Below, in pieces: positions 26,973 through 35,476 of a stretch of DNA of 64,000 nt. Source of the stretch: Luteolibacter sp. (GTDB lineage Bacteria > Verrucomicrobiota > Verrucomicrobiia > Verrucomicrobiales > Akkermansiaceae); NCBI GenBank assembly GCA_030696085.1, contig JAUYNL010000053.1, forward strand, positions 62,001 to 126,000, given 5' to 3'. The position numbers and the translations under genes are program-made. The notes under the pieces are model-generated. The model had not been told where the DNA came from and ran no database searches. It saw only the letters and a list, made by a program, of their open reading frames with translations. Within the stretch, counting starts at the first letter, position 1, and each line of letters starts with the position of its first letter.

Positions 26973-27171
26973 TAAGGGTAGCGTTTCCCCGGGCATCCCA
27001 TGTTACGGCGATATTCCCTCCGTAGCCGGTCGCGTAGCCGGTTATGATTGATCCATCCTGGGAGGATGAAGTGATGGTTCCGCCAACAAAAAAGCGCTCC
27101 GATTCCAGAGGGATAAGTTCGTTAGCGTCACCAAACGTCCCAAAGACGATTGACGCACAAAAGCCGAGCAA
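26973..27171 (-). pseudogene. Remnant resembling a HAF-type extracellular repeat protein
   Basis: Between comEC and gspG the minus strand is open for about 66 codons. It reads as protein-like sequence with GGTITSSSQDGSIITGYA and NIAVTWD, similar in pattern to the SADGSVVVGYA/AFRW units of HAF extracellular repeat proteins. It has only a TTG at its upstream end, no ribosome site, and collides with the end of comEC. A decayed fragment is the best explanation; chance is possible. Confidence 0.3.
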
Positions 27172-27188
27172 GGTCCGTGAGCAGGAGC

Positions 27189-27770
27189 TTAGAAATTCCG
27201 GATGTCGTCCTGGACGTCCTTGTGGGAAAAATCGGCAGCCGAGTTACCGGTTTTCGTCAGGCCGTCCTTACCGATGGACCAGAGGTCGAAGTCCGGGTTT
27301 TGGGCGCTGGGGTTTTTCGTTCCGTTGGAAAGAACCGCGACACGATAGCGGTATGGCTGTCCCCATGGATCCACAATGGTAATTGATGTGCCGCTACCGG
27401 TGATCCAGCCTTGTTTGTTATTAATCGGATCCAGTTCCGGGAGGTAAATCTTTCCGGGAGGATTGGTGGCGGCCCCGTCCAAATAAAGGAGCTTGTATAG
27501 CAGATAAGTGTTACCTGTTCCGTTTTTATGTTTTACATCGGTAGCTGATGTCCCGGCAGGAGTCGGATAATTACCATTATCCAGCTTGTATTCCTCGATG
27601 GCCTTGGAGAGCAGGGCGATCTGGACCTTGGCTTTTTCGCGGGCCTGCTTTTCGTTGACGTAGCCCATGCCGCCAACGACGAGGCCGGCGAGGATGACGA
27701 TGATGGTGATCACCGCCATCAGTTCGATGAGGGTGAAGGCGGCGGGATGGCGGCGGGGTGGGGCTTTCAT
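27189..27770 (-). CDS. gspG: Type II secretion major pseudopilin GspG
   Basis: A 193-residue pseudopilin. The leader is short and basic (MKAPPRRHPAA), with cleavage predicted before FTLIE (Ala at -1, Glu at +5). The N-terminal helix is followed by the GspG hallmark region KVQIALLSKAIEEYKLDNGNYP, and the C-terminus has DPWGQPYRYR and DFDLWSIGKDG, typical of the calcium-binding end of GspG. It is last in a minus-strand run of gspE, gspE, gspF, gspG. I use ATG 27770; the frame stays open through an upstream repeat (27789-27815). Confidence 0.9.
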   Translation of the reverse strand: MKAPPRRHPAAFTLIELMAVITIIVILAGLVVGGMGYVNEKQAREKAKVQIALLSKAIEEYKLDNGNYPTPAGTSATDVKHKNGTGNTYLLYKLLYLDGAATNPPGKIYLPELDPINNKQGWITGSGTSITIVDPWGQPYRYRVAVLSNGTKNPSAQNPDFDLWSIGKDGLTKTGNSAADFSHKDVQDDIRNF

Positions 27771-27788
27771 GGTGGTGGGTAAGGAAAC

Positions 27789-27815
27789 CACGGATTTCAC
27801 GGATTTCACGGATTT
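27789..27815. repeat. Three tandem CACGGATTT units
   Basis: The 9-bp word cacggattt is repeated three times without mismatch just upstream of gspG, preceded by AAC. It resembles one arm of the dispersed ACCACGGATT/ACCACGAAA repeat family; a fuller inverted copy of a related word lies at 43604-43694. Confidence 0.8.
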
Positions 27816-27846
27816 AAACGTAGCGGCCATGGGCCCGGCAGGTGGC

Positions 27847-29130
27847 TCACTGGTTGCCCATGGTGGAAATCATCTTGATCAGCGGCAGGAAGAGGGCGAA
27901 CACGACCGAGCCGACGATCAGGGCGAGGAAGACGATCATGATGGGCTCAAGGATCGAGGTCAGGGCGGTGACGGCGTTATCGACCTCGTCGTCATAGACG
28001 TCGGCCACCTTGAGCAGCATTTCCGGGAGCTGGCCGGTTTCCTCGCCGACGTCCACCATGGAGATGACCATGTTCGGGAAGACGCCGGAAGCTTGGAGGG
28101 GGGTGACGATGGTTTCGCCTTCCTTGACGGCCTCGTGGACCTTTTCGATGGCTTGGGAAATGACGACGTTACCGGCGGTATCGCGGGTGATGTTGAGGGC
28201 CTGGAGGATGGGCACGCCGGAGGTGACGAGGGTGCCTAGGGTGCGCGAGAAGCGGGAGACGGCGCTCTTGCGCTGGATGTCCCCGAGAACGGGCATTTTC
28301 AGCTTCATGGTGTCGATCATCGAGCGTCCGCCCTTGGTGCGGCCCCACAAGTTGAAGAGGAAGACGCAGATGCCGATGAGGAAGAATACAAAGACGATGT
28401 TCGGCAGGACCAGCGGCCGGGCAAGGAAGAACTCGGAGGTGCCAAAGACGATTTTGGAAATCAAGGGCAGTTCCTGATCGGTGTTGGCGAACATTTCCTT
28501 GAACTTGGGCACGATAAAAATCATCAGGAAGACGAGGATGGCCACGGCGATGAACATGACGATCACCGGATAGACCATGGCGGAAACGATCTTGTTTTTG
28601 AGTTTCTGGGCCTTTTCCTGATACTCGGCGAGGCGGTTGAGAACGATTTCAAGCACACCGCCGAGTTCGCCGGCCTTGACCATGTTGACGTAGAGCTTGT
28701 TGAAGATCTTCGGGTGCTGGGCGAGGGATTCCGAGAAGGTGGAACCGCCCTGGACGTTCTCGGCGAGGGCGGAGACGGTGGCGCGCAGCACCGGGTGGGG
28801 TTCCTGTTTTTCGAGCACCGTGAGGCTGCGCAGCAAGGGCAGGCCGGAATCGATGAGGGTGGCGAGCTGGCGCGTGAAGATCATCAGGTTCTTCGGCTTG
28901 ACGTGGCCGCCGAGGTTGCTTTTCGAGGCCTTGGGCTTGGCTTTGGCATTGCGCTTGAGCGGCGGCACGGTCTTGGCCCCCTTCTTGCCCTTGCCCTCTT
29001 CCTGGATCTGGGTGGGGTAGAGCCCTTTGGCCCGGAGTTGCTGGATCGCCTCGGCTTCGTTGCCGGCGGAGACGACGCCGTCGGTCTGTTCTCCTTTGGC
29101 ATCAAGCGCGGAGTAGTGGAAATTGGCCAT
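27847..29130 (-). CDS. gspF: Type II secretion/type IV pilus inner-membrane platform GspF/PilC
   Basis: A 427-residue platform protein. The N-terminal domain YSALDAKGEQTDGVV is followed by a Lys-rich linker (GKGKKGAKTVPPLKRNAKAKPKASK, about residues 46-71) and two GspF domains of about 125 residues each (FTRQLATLIDSGLPLLRSL and FSRTLGTLVTSGVPILQAL). Three membrane helices follow the usual arrangement. It anchors the assembly ATPase and the pseudopilus. It sits between gspE (86 nt) and gspG. Confidence 0.93.
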   Translation of the reverse strand: MANFHYSALDAKGEQTDGVVSAGNEAEAIQQLRAKGLYPTQIQEEGKGKKGAKTVPPLKRNAKAKPKASKSNLGGHVKPKNLMIFTRQLATLIDSGLPLLRSLTVLEKQEPHPVLRATVSALAENVQGGSTFSESLAQHPKIFNKLYVNMVKAGELGGVLEIVLNRLAEYQEKAQKLKNKIVSAMVYPVIVMFIAVAILVFLMIFIVPKFKEMFANTDQELPLISKIVFGTSEFFLARPLVLPNIVFVFFLIGICVFLFNLWGRTKGGRSMIDTMKLKMPVLGDIQRKSAVSRFSRTLGTLVTSGVPILQALNITRDTAGNVVISQAIEKVHEAVKEGETIVTPLQASGVFPNMVISMVDVGEETGQLPEMLLKVADVYDDEVDNAVTALTSILEPIMIVFLALIVGSVVFALFLPLIKMISTMGNQ

Positions 29131-29216
29131 GGTGGTGCTTGCTTTAGGGGTTTTGGAATTGTTTTGAAGGAATCAAAGTGGAATTGCAGGGGCTTGGCGA
29201 TGGGAAATTTCCGCGC

Positions 29217-30887
29217 TCAGGTGTATTTGAGAACTTCTTCAATCGTTGTATTGCCAAGGTAAATATTGCGCAAGCCATCCTCGCGCAGGGTGTTCATGCC
29301 GAGCTCGACGGCTTTCTGTTTGATGACGACGGTGGGGGCGCGGGCGGTGATCAACTCGCGGATGGGATCGGTGATGTTGAGTAGTTCGTAGAGTCCGCGG
29401 CGGCCGCGGTAGCCGGTCTGGCCGCAGGCGTCGCATCCGGCACCGGTGAAGAATTGTTTATCTCCGAGTTCGTGGGCCGAGATGCCGAGCTGACTGAGAA
29501 TGGCCTCGTTCGGTTCGTAGGGTGCCTTGCACTCGGGACAGATGGTGCGGACGAGGCGCTGGGCCAGCACCCCTTCGAGCGAGGCGGCGACGAGGAACGG
29601 TTCACAGCCCATGTCCACCAGACGGGTGACGGCGCCGGAGGAGTCGTTGGTATGAAGGGTGGAAAGCACCAAGTGGCCGGTGAGGGCGGCCTGAATGCCG
29701 ATGGTGGCGGTTTCCTTATCGCGCATTTCCCCGATCATGATGCGGTCCGGGTCCTGGCGGAGGAAGGCGCGCAACACGCGCGGGAAATCGAGGCCGATCG
29801 CTTCGTTGATCGGAATCTGGATGATGCCGTCGATGTCATACTCGACCGGATCCTCGGCGGTGAGGAGTTTGGAATCGATGGTGTTGATGCGGCGCAGCGC
29901 GGCGTAAAGGGTGGTGGTCTTGCCCGCGCCGGTGGGACCGGTGACGATGAAGATGCCGTTTGGCTTCTCGATCGTTTCGGTGATGTAGTTGTAGATGTAA
30001 TCGGTGAGGCCGAGATTTTCGAGCGAAAGGTTCACCGAGGAGCGGTCGAGCACGCGCAGCACGATGGACTCACCGTGGTGGGTGGGCAGCGAGGAAACGC
30101 GCATGTCCACCTGCTTGTCGCCCACCTGCTTGACGATGCGGCCGTCCTGCGGGATGCGACGTTCCGCGATGTTCATGTTGGACATGACCTTGACGCGGGA
30201 AAGGATCGGCAACGCGAGATGGATCGGCGGCGGAGCCATTTCATACAGTGCTCCATCGACCCGGTAGCGGATCTTGAAGTCCTTCTCGAAGGGCTCGAAG
30301 TGAATATCCGACGCCTTCTCCTTGATCGCCTGATAGAGAACCAGATCGACGTAGCGGATGATGGGCGCGGAGTTGGCCTCCGCCTCCAGGTCCGCGGTGC
30401 TGATGCTCTCGCCGCCGATCTCCAACTGCGCGAGGATGTCCTCCATCGCCTTGCCTTCGCCGCCATAGCACTCGTTGATTTTGGCTTCGACGAGGTAATC
30501 CGGGGCGACGACGACGTTGATTTCGCGACCAAGTGCGAAGCGGAGATCCTCGACGGTCTGCGGGTTGAGCGGATCGACGAGGGCCACGGAGAGACCGGTT
30601 TCATCGAACTGGACGGGAAGAGCGCCATGAAGACGGGCGGTGCCGGCGGGCACCAGGGCGAGCAGCGCCTCGGGCGGCGTCCAATTGCGGATATCGACCA
30701 TCTGGGTGCCAAGCTCGGTGGCGACCAGCGGCCAGATGTCATCGCGGTGTTGGATGACTTGGAAATCGGCGAGGATTTCGGCGATTTCCTTACCGCTCTG
30801 ATTGACCTCCGCGAGAATGTCCTGGGCGAGGCCTTGATCGATGAGGCCGCGCGATTCGAGGAGTTCGATGATCTGATTGTTGTCCAT
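29217..30887 (-). CDS. GspE/PilB-family assembly ATPase (second copy)
   Basis: A 556-residue secretion ATPase. N-terminal T2SSE_N domain (about 1-150), Walker A GPTGAGKTT at 317-325, Asp box, Walker B RIMIGEMRD at 382-390, His box and a zinc-binding domain with CPEC (450-453) and CDAC (485-488). It powers pilus or pseudopilus assembly from the cytoplasmic side. It is a paralogue of the gene immediately upstream (30944-32623), of nearly equal length, so the pair arose by an old duplication or forms a hetero-oligomer. Confidence 0.92.
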   Translation of the reverse strand: MDNNQIIELLESRGLIDQGLAQDILAEVNQSGKEIAEILADFQVIQHRDDIWPLVATELGTQMVDIRNWTPPEALLALVPAGTARLHGALPVQFDETGLSVALVDPLNPQTVEDLRFALGREINVVVAPDYLVEAKINECYGGEGKAMEDILAQLEIGGESISTADLEAEANSAPIIRYVDLVLYQAIKEKASDIHFEPFEKDFKIRYRVDGALYEMAPPPIHLALPILSRVKVMSNMNIAERRIPQDGRIVKQVGDKQVDMRVSSLPTHHGESIVLRVLDRSSVNLSLENLGLTDYIYNYITETIEKPNGIFIVTGPTGAGKTTTLYAALRRINTIDSKLLTAEDPVEYDIDGIIQIPINEAIGLDFPRVLRAFLRQDPDRIMIGEMRDKETATIGIQAALTGHLVLSTLHTNDSSGAVTRLVDMGCEPFLVAASLEGVLAQRLVRTICPECKAPYEPNEAILSQLGISAHELGDKQFFTGAGCDACGQTGYRGRRGLYELLNITDPIRELITARAPTVVIKQKAVELGMNTLREDGLRNIYLGNTTIEEVLKYT

Positions 30888-30943
30888 GGGACCGGAACTG
30901 TGAAAACGGGAGAGGGTTTAGGGGGTAAGGTGGGATTTGGCGC

Positions 30944-32623
30944 TCAATCGGCATCCGACATGGTGGCATGAACCACCTCGCTGCCGGATGTGAGGCCGGC
31001 GAGCACCTTGCGGATGCCATCCTCGCGCAGCGTGCGCATGCCGAGTTCGCGTGCGCGGCGGCGGAGCTGGGTGGTGGTGAGGCCGGTGTTGACCATCTGG
31101 CGAACCTCGTCGTCGATGAGGAACAGCTCGAAAATGCCCATGCGGCCCTTGAATCCGTTGCCGCGGCATTTTTCGCAGCCGACCGGGCCGAAAATCGTGG
31201 CCTCGGTCATGCGGGAGGCGTCCAGCGAGAGTGCGCGCATTTCCTTGTCACTGAGCACGCCGGGGGCTTTGCAAATCGGGCAGAGTTTCCGGACAAGGCG
31301 CTGGGCCAGAATGGCGCGGACGGCGGAGGCGATGAGGAAGGGTTTCACGCCGATGTCCGCAAGACGGGCGATGGCGGAAGGCGCGTCGTTGGTGTGGAGC
31401 GTGGAGAAAACCAAGTGGCCTGTGAGCGAGGCGTTGATGGCGATGTTGGCGGTTTCCGCATCGCGGATTTCCCCGATCATGATGATGTTAGGAGCTTGGC
31501 GCAGCATCGCGCGCAGGGCGGCGGCGAAGGTCATGCCGATGTCGGTCTTGACCATGACCTGGTTGATGCCGGGTAGCTCATACTCGACCGGATCTTCCAC
31601 CGTGATGATTTTTTTATCGGGCTTGTTGATGACGTTGAGGCAGGCGTAGAGCGTGGTGGTCTTGCCGGAGCCGGTGGGGCCGGTGACAAGCAGGATGCCG
31701 TCCGGCAGGCCGAGGAGTTGCTCAAAGGTCTGCTGGTCGTCGGAGAAAAAACCAAGCTCCGGCAGCCCTAGCAGCAGCGCGGTTTTATCCAGAATCCGCA
31801 TGACGATGGACTCGCCGTGGTTCGAAGGGACCGAGGAAACCCGGAGGTCCACCTCCTTGTCGCCCATCTTGAGCTGGATCCGCCCGTCCTGCGGCAGGCG
31901 CTTTTCCGCGATGGACATGGTGCCGCTCATCACCTTCAAGCGGGCGATGATGGCGGGCAGGAGTTTTTTCGGGTGGGTGTCCACATGGATCAGCTTGCCA
32001 TCAAGGCGGTAGCGGACGCGGACGGAGGTCTCCAAAGGTTCGATGTGGATGTCCGAGGCGCGGACGCGGAAGGCTTCGGAGAGCATCTGCAGCACCAGAC
32101 GGATGATGGGGGCGTCGTCCTTGCCATCGCCCGCTTCGGAGTCGCCCGTGGTGACAGTGAGGCCGCCGGAATCCACCGCTGAGGATGGTTCACCGGCGCG
32201 GTAGAACTGGCGCAGATGGTCCTGGATGTCCTGGCGGGTGGCGCACACCAGGTTCAACTCGCGCCCGACGATGTGGGGCAGGCTGTCGAGGGTGTCAAAA
32301 TCCAGCGGGTCCGCGATGGCGACTGTCAGCGCCATGCCATCATCCAGGACGGGGACCACGCGGTAGCGGTTGGCGGTGTCTTCGGCGATGGTCTCGGTGA
32401 TGCCCGGCTCAAAGCTCATTTCAGAGAGCTTCACAAACGGAATGCTGGCATTGGAGGCGAGCGTGCGGGCGACCTCCTCCTGAGTCAGGGCGGTGTGGGC
32501 CAGCAAATGCTCGACGATGGTCTCCGCTCCAGAAAGCGCGCGGCGGGCGCGATCAAGGTCATCGGCACTCACCATGCCAGCTTCGGCGAGTAATTCCGCT
32601 AGGTAATCTTCGTTGGAAAACAC
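30944..32623 (-). CDS. GspE/PilB-family assembly ATPase (first copy)
   Basis: A 559-residue ATPase with the same plan as its neighbour: N-terminal T2SSE_N domain, Walker A TGPTGSGKTTT, Walker B IIMIGEIRD, LVFSTLHTNDAPSA, and a zinc module with CPIC and CEKC. I propose GTG 32623 (reads FSNEDYLAELL next, with AAGGA 12 nt upstream) because it matches the length of the paralogue; ATG 32686 or TTG 32704 would add 21 or 27 unlike residues. First gene of the gspE-gspE-gspF-gspG set. Confidence 0.9.
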   Translation of the reverse strand: MFSNEDYLAELLAEAGMVSADDLDRARRALSGAETIVEHLLAHTALTQEEVARTLASNASIPFVKLSEMSFEPGITETIAEDTANRYRVVPVLDDGMALTVAIADPLDFDTLDSLPHIVGRELNLVCATRQDIQDHLRQFYRAGEPSSAVDSGGLTVTTGDSEAGDGKDDAPIIRLVLQMLSEAFRVRASDIHIEPLETSVRVRYRLDGKLIHVDTHPKKLLPAIIARLKVMSGTMSIAEKRLPQDGRIQLKMGDKEVDLRVSSVPSNHGESIVMRILDKTALLLGLPELGFFSDDQQTFEQLLGLPDGILLVTGPTGSGKTTTLYACLNVINKPDKKIITVEDPVEYELPGINQVMVKTDIGMTFAAALRAMLRQAPNIIMIGEIRDAETANIAINASLTGHLVFSTLHTNDAPSAIARLADIGVKPFLIASAVRAILAQRLVRKLCPICKAPGVLSDKEMRALSLDASRMTEATIFGPVGCEKCRGNGFKGRMGIFELFLIDDEVRQMVNTGLTTTQLRRRARELGMRTLREDGIRKVLAGLTSGSEVVHATMSDAD

Positions 32624-32829
32624 AGGGTTTAAAGTCCTTGAAATTGATTTTTGAAATTGCGGCGTCGGACCTTGCCCTTGCTGCATCTTCGGCAGGTTGG
32701 TCAAGCAGCCCCGTTGTTGTCAACCAGCCACATCACGGGATTTTACGTTTTCCCACCGGATTGTGGAATTCCGCGCCTGATGTAAACACCATGCCTATTC
32801 ATCCGCGTGACAATGCGCGGCGAGGCCGC

Positions 32830-33735
32830 CTATCGGGCACTCAGCCAAGTTTCGAGGAGGAGCTGCCAGCCGGCGGAATCGCCCTTGCCCCTGAAGCCGA
32901 ATCCGTGCCCGCCTTCGGCGAAAATGTGGCACACCACGGGCACATGGTTTTCCGCGCAGCGGGCTGCGAATTCCAGCGAGTTGCGCACCGGCACGCTCTG
33001 ATCGTCCGCCGCATGCACAAGAAAACACGGCGGCGTCCGTCCGTTCACTTTCCTTTCGGCGGAAACCCGCAGCAGCAGCGCCTCATCAGGGGTTTCACCC
33101 AGCAGCCGTCTCCTCGATCCCGCGTGCCCCCAGGACTCGCCCATCGCGATCACCGGATAGACCAGAACCGCGAAGTCTGGACGGCAGCCGAGCGCGTCGA
33201 TCTCATCGGCGGTCTCCTGCGGAAATTTTTCGTCCCATAATGTGGCGCACATCGATGCCAGGTGACCGCCGGCCGAGGAACCCATCACGCCGATTTTCAT
33301 CGGATCCACTCCCCATTCCCCGGCCTTGGAGCGGGTGAGCCGGATCGCCCGGCGGGCATCCAACAAGGGCACCGGAAACTGGTAAGCCGCCGCATCATTT
33401 CCGCTCACCCGGTATTTCACCAGCACGGCCACGATGCCGCGATCGGAAAGCCATTTCGCGTAGTCCCGGCCCTCGTGATCCATGGCGAGAATCGTGTATC
33501 CCCCGCCGGGAAAAATGACCACGGCGGCACCCGTGCGCTTCGATATTTCCGGCAGGTGTACCTCATATTGCGGCGCCGCGATATCCGTCAGGTGACCGCC
33601 CTTGCCCTCATTCTCAGTCATCGCCGCCGGTCCCGCCCCTCCCGGCGCATCCCCCGGCCACAGCGGCAACCACTCGGCATTGGCTTGAAGTCCGGTGGCA
33701 ATCATCACGAACAACGCGGTTTTCAATGGATTCAT
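32830..33735 (-). CDS. Secreted alpha/beta hydrolase (acetyl esterase/xylan esterase type)
   Basis: A 301-residue exported esterase. A signal peptide covers about residues 1-20 (cleavage after QANA). The oxyanion motif is FPGGGYT, the nucleophile elbow GSSAGGH, the acid lies in HAADDQSVP and the His in EGGHGFG, as in BD-FAE/axe-type esterases and lipases of the hormone-sensitive-lipase-like group. It probably removes acyl groups from polysaccharides outside the cytoplasm. Monocistronic, divergent from mgtE. Confidence 0.87.
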   Translation of the reverse strand: MNPLKTALFVMIATGLQANAEWLPLWPGDAPGGAGPAAMTENEGKGGHLTDIAAPQYEVHLPEISKRTGAAVVIFPGGGYTILAMDHEGRDYAKWLSDRGIVAVLVKYRVSGNDAAAYQFPVPLLDARRAIRLTRSKAGEWGVDPMKIGVMGSSAGGHLASMCATLWDEKFPQETADEIDALGCRPDFAVLVYPVIAMGESWGHAGSRRRLLGETPDEALLLRVSAERKVNGRTPPCFLVHAADDQSVPVRNSLEFAARCAENHVPVVCHIFAEGGHGFGFRGKGDSAGWQLLLETWLSAR

Positions 33736-33742
33736 CGGTGCC

Positions 33743-33771
33743 AAGACAACGCACCGCCCGCCAGAACACAA
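33743..33771 (-). promoter_or_regulatory. Promoter candidate for the esterase
   Basis: On the minus strand TTGTGT (33766-33771), 17 nt, TGTCTT (33743-33748), then 7 nt to the ATG at 33735. Confidence 0.4.
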
Positions 33772-33851
33772 GGACCAAGAGGGCCGGGCTTCGTTAAAAA
33801 CCGCCACCTAACACCCGAATGCCGGAGCTCATGGAAGCGGCCTGCTTTTCC

Positions 33852-33880
33852 TTGCCCGCATCCGTCCCGCCAGCCAGTCT
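33852..33880 (+). promoter_or_regulatory. Promoter candidate for mgtE
   Basis: TTGCCC (33852-33857), 17 nt, CAGTCT (33875-33880), then 6 nt to a GTG at 33887. The spacing favours GTG 33887 over ATG 33914 as the start of mgtE. Confidence 0.4.
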
Positions 33881-33886
33881 CCGCGC

Positions 33887-35284
33887 GTGACGGACGAATT
33901 CGAACCAAATTCCATGGATGAATTGCTCCGGGCCCTCGAAGCGGCCGATTGCTCAGCCGTGCTTTCAGCCGCGCAAGACATCCACTACGCCGACCTCGCC
34001 TCGCTTTACGAAAATCTCGAAGACGGCAAGCGCGACCTGCTGCTCAAGACCATCGGCCCGGAACTCGCCACCGACCTCATCGCGGAACTTCCAGACACCC
34101 TCATTGAGGATGCGCTGGGCCACTTCAAACCCGCCCAGCTCCGGGTGCTGCTCGGAAATCTCTCCGACGACGACCGCGTGGACGTCTTCCAAGTGGTAAG
34201 CGAAGAAGCCCAGGTCCGCTTTTTCAGCCTGCTGGGCCCGCGCGACAAGGAACTCACCCGCAATCTCCTCAAATACGAGGAAGACACCGCCGGCGGCCGG
34301 ATGACTACCCGCATCGGCCGGATCACCGCGGACATGACGGTGAAACAAGCCATCACCGTGCTCAAGCGCGACCGCGAGGACACCGAAACCCTGGCCCGTA
34401 TCTTCGTGGTGGACGACCAAGGCCGCCTTGCCGGGAAAATCCGTCTGCGCGATCTCGCCTTCAGCACCTGGGATACCCCCATCCACGACATCATGGAGGA
34501 TGCCGGAGAATTCATCCTCGCCACCGCCGACCAGGAGGAAGCGGCCCGCACGCTATCAAAATACGACCTCGTTGTGCTGCCGGTGGTGGACGAGTTCCAT
34601 CACTTGTTAGGCGTGCTGACCTATGATGACGCCCTGGAAATCGTCCAGGAGGAGTCCACCGAGGATATCGAAAAACTCGCCGCCATCAGCGGTGAGCAAT
34701 CCGAAGTTTCCTATCTGAATACCAGTGTCGGCATGCACTACCGCCGCCGGGTCGCCTGGCTCGTGGGGCTGGCATTCGTCTCCATCGCCTCCGGCTACGT
34801 GATGTATCGATTCAGCGAGACCCTGGAAAAAGCCTTCGTGCTTTCCCTGTTCCTGCCGATGGTCGTGGCGGCGGGAGGAAACTCCGGCGGGCAGGCCGCC
34901 ACGATGGTCATTCGCGCCATGGCGCTAGGTGAGATCAGCGCCGGCAACGCCCTGCGCATTGCCTGGAAGGAAGTGCGCACCGGCTTGTTTCTAGGGCTGT
35001 CGTTAGGCATCGCCATCGCCGCGTTCATCGCGCTCATCCTGCCCCATCTGCAAAATGGAACCGGCGCGGATTTCGATTTCTTCCACCTCGCCGCCGCCGT
35101 GGCCGCCGCCATCACGGTGCAGGTTCTATCCGCCACCGTGCTCGGCGCGTTGCTGCCCATCGGTGCCCGCGCCATCAATCTCGATCCGGCCGTCGTCTCA
35201 TCGCCCTCGCTGGCATCCACCGTCGATGTTTCGGGCATGCTGATCTATTTCACCACAGCCGGCGCGATCCTGAACCTGCACTGA
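33887..35284 (+). CDS. mgtE: Magnesium transporter MgtE
   Basis: A 465-residue Mg2+ channel. The cytoplasmic N domain (about 1-135; superhelical, with LIAELPDTLIEDALGHF) is followed by paired CBS domains (about 140-265), a connecting helix and five C-terminal membrane spans. These carry the pore signature PMVVAAGGNSGGQAATMVIRAMA, where Mg2+ passes. Mg2+ bound between the N and CBS domains closes the channel. No Mg-responsive leader is visible. Start GTG 33887, with ATG 33914 as alternative. Confidence 0.94.
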   Translation: MTDEFEPNSMDELLRALEAADCSAVLSAAQDIHYADLASLYENLEDGKRDLLLKTIGPELATDLIAELPDTLIEDALGHFKPAQLRVLLGNLSDDDRVDVFQVVSEEAQVRFFSLLGPRDKELTRNLLKYEEDTAGGRMTTRIGRITADMTVKQAITVLKRDREDTETLARIFVVDDQGRLAGKIRLRDLAFSTWDTPIHDIMEDAGEFILATADQEEAARTLSKYDLVVLPVVDEFHHLLGVLTYDDALEIVQEESTEDIEKLAAISGEQSEVSYLNTSVGMHYRRRVAWLVGLAFVSIASGYVMYRFSETLEKAFVLSLFLPMVVAAGGNSGGQAATMVIRAMALGEISAGNALRIAWKEVRTGLFLGLSLGIAIAAFIALILPHLQNGTGADFDFFHLAAAVAAAITVQVLSATVLGALLPIGARAINLDPAVVSSPSLASTVDVSGMLIYFTTAGAILNLH

Positions 35285-35346
35285 CGCAAAAGTGGTTGTG
35301 GCGTCCCGTTCCAGCAAAACACCGGAGCATCCTGCCCCGGCCATGG

Positions 35347-35381
35347 GATTTTACCATCACTCCGGCGCGAGTGGTGAAATC
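35347..35381. terminator. Imperfect hairpin between convergent genes
   Basis: GATTT (35347-35351) and AAATC (35377-35381) flank an inner stem CACTC/GAGTG (35358-35362 and 35369-35373). There is no T-run. It may end transcripts of mgtE and the converging transporter gene. Confidence 0.25.
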
Positions 35382-35476
35382 CCCGGATTTTACGCGGGAA
35401 CGGTTTTCGCGTTCTCCGGTCTGTTTTGAGCTTCGGGGCAGGAGGCGCGGCAGGAATGATGCCCATGCCCGTTTCC

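Noticed and set aside
29454-30971. A 505-codon open frame on the plus strand
   Set aside because: Antisense to the second GspE ATPase, with no motif and the composition of a shadow frame.
35285-35476. A small gene between mgtE and the transporter fusion
   Set aside because: The open frames are short shadows; only a weak hairpin is visible.
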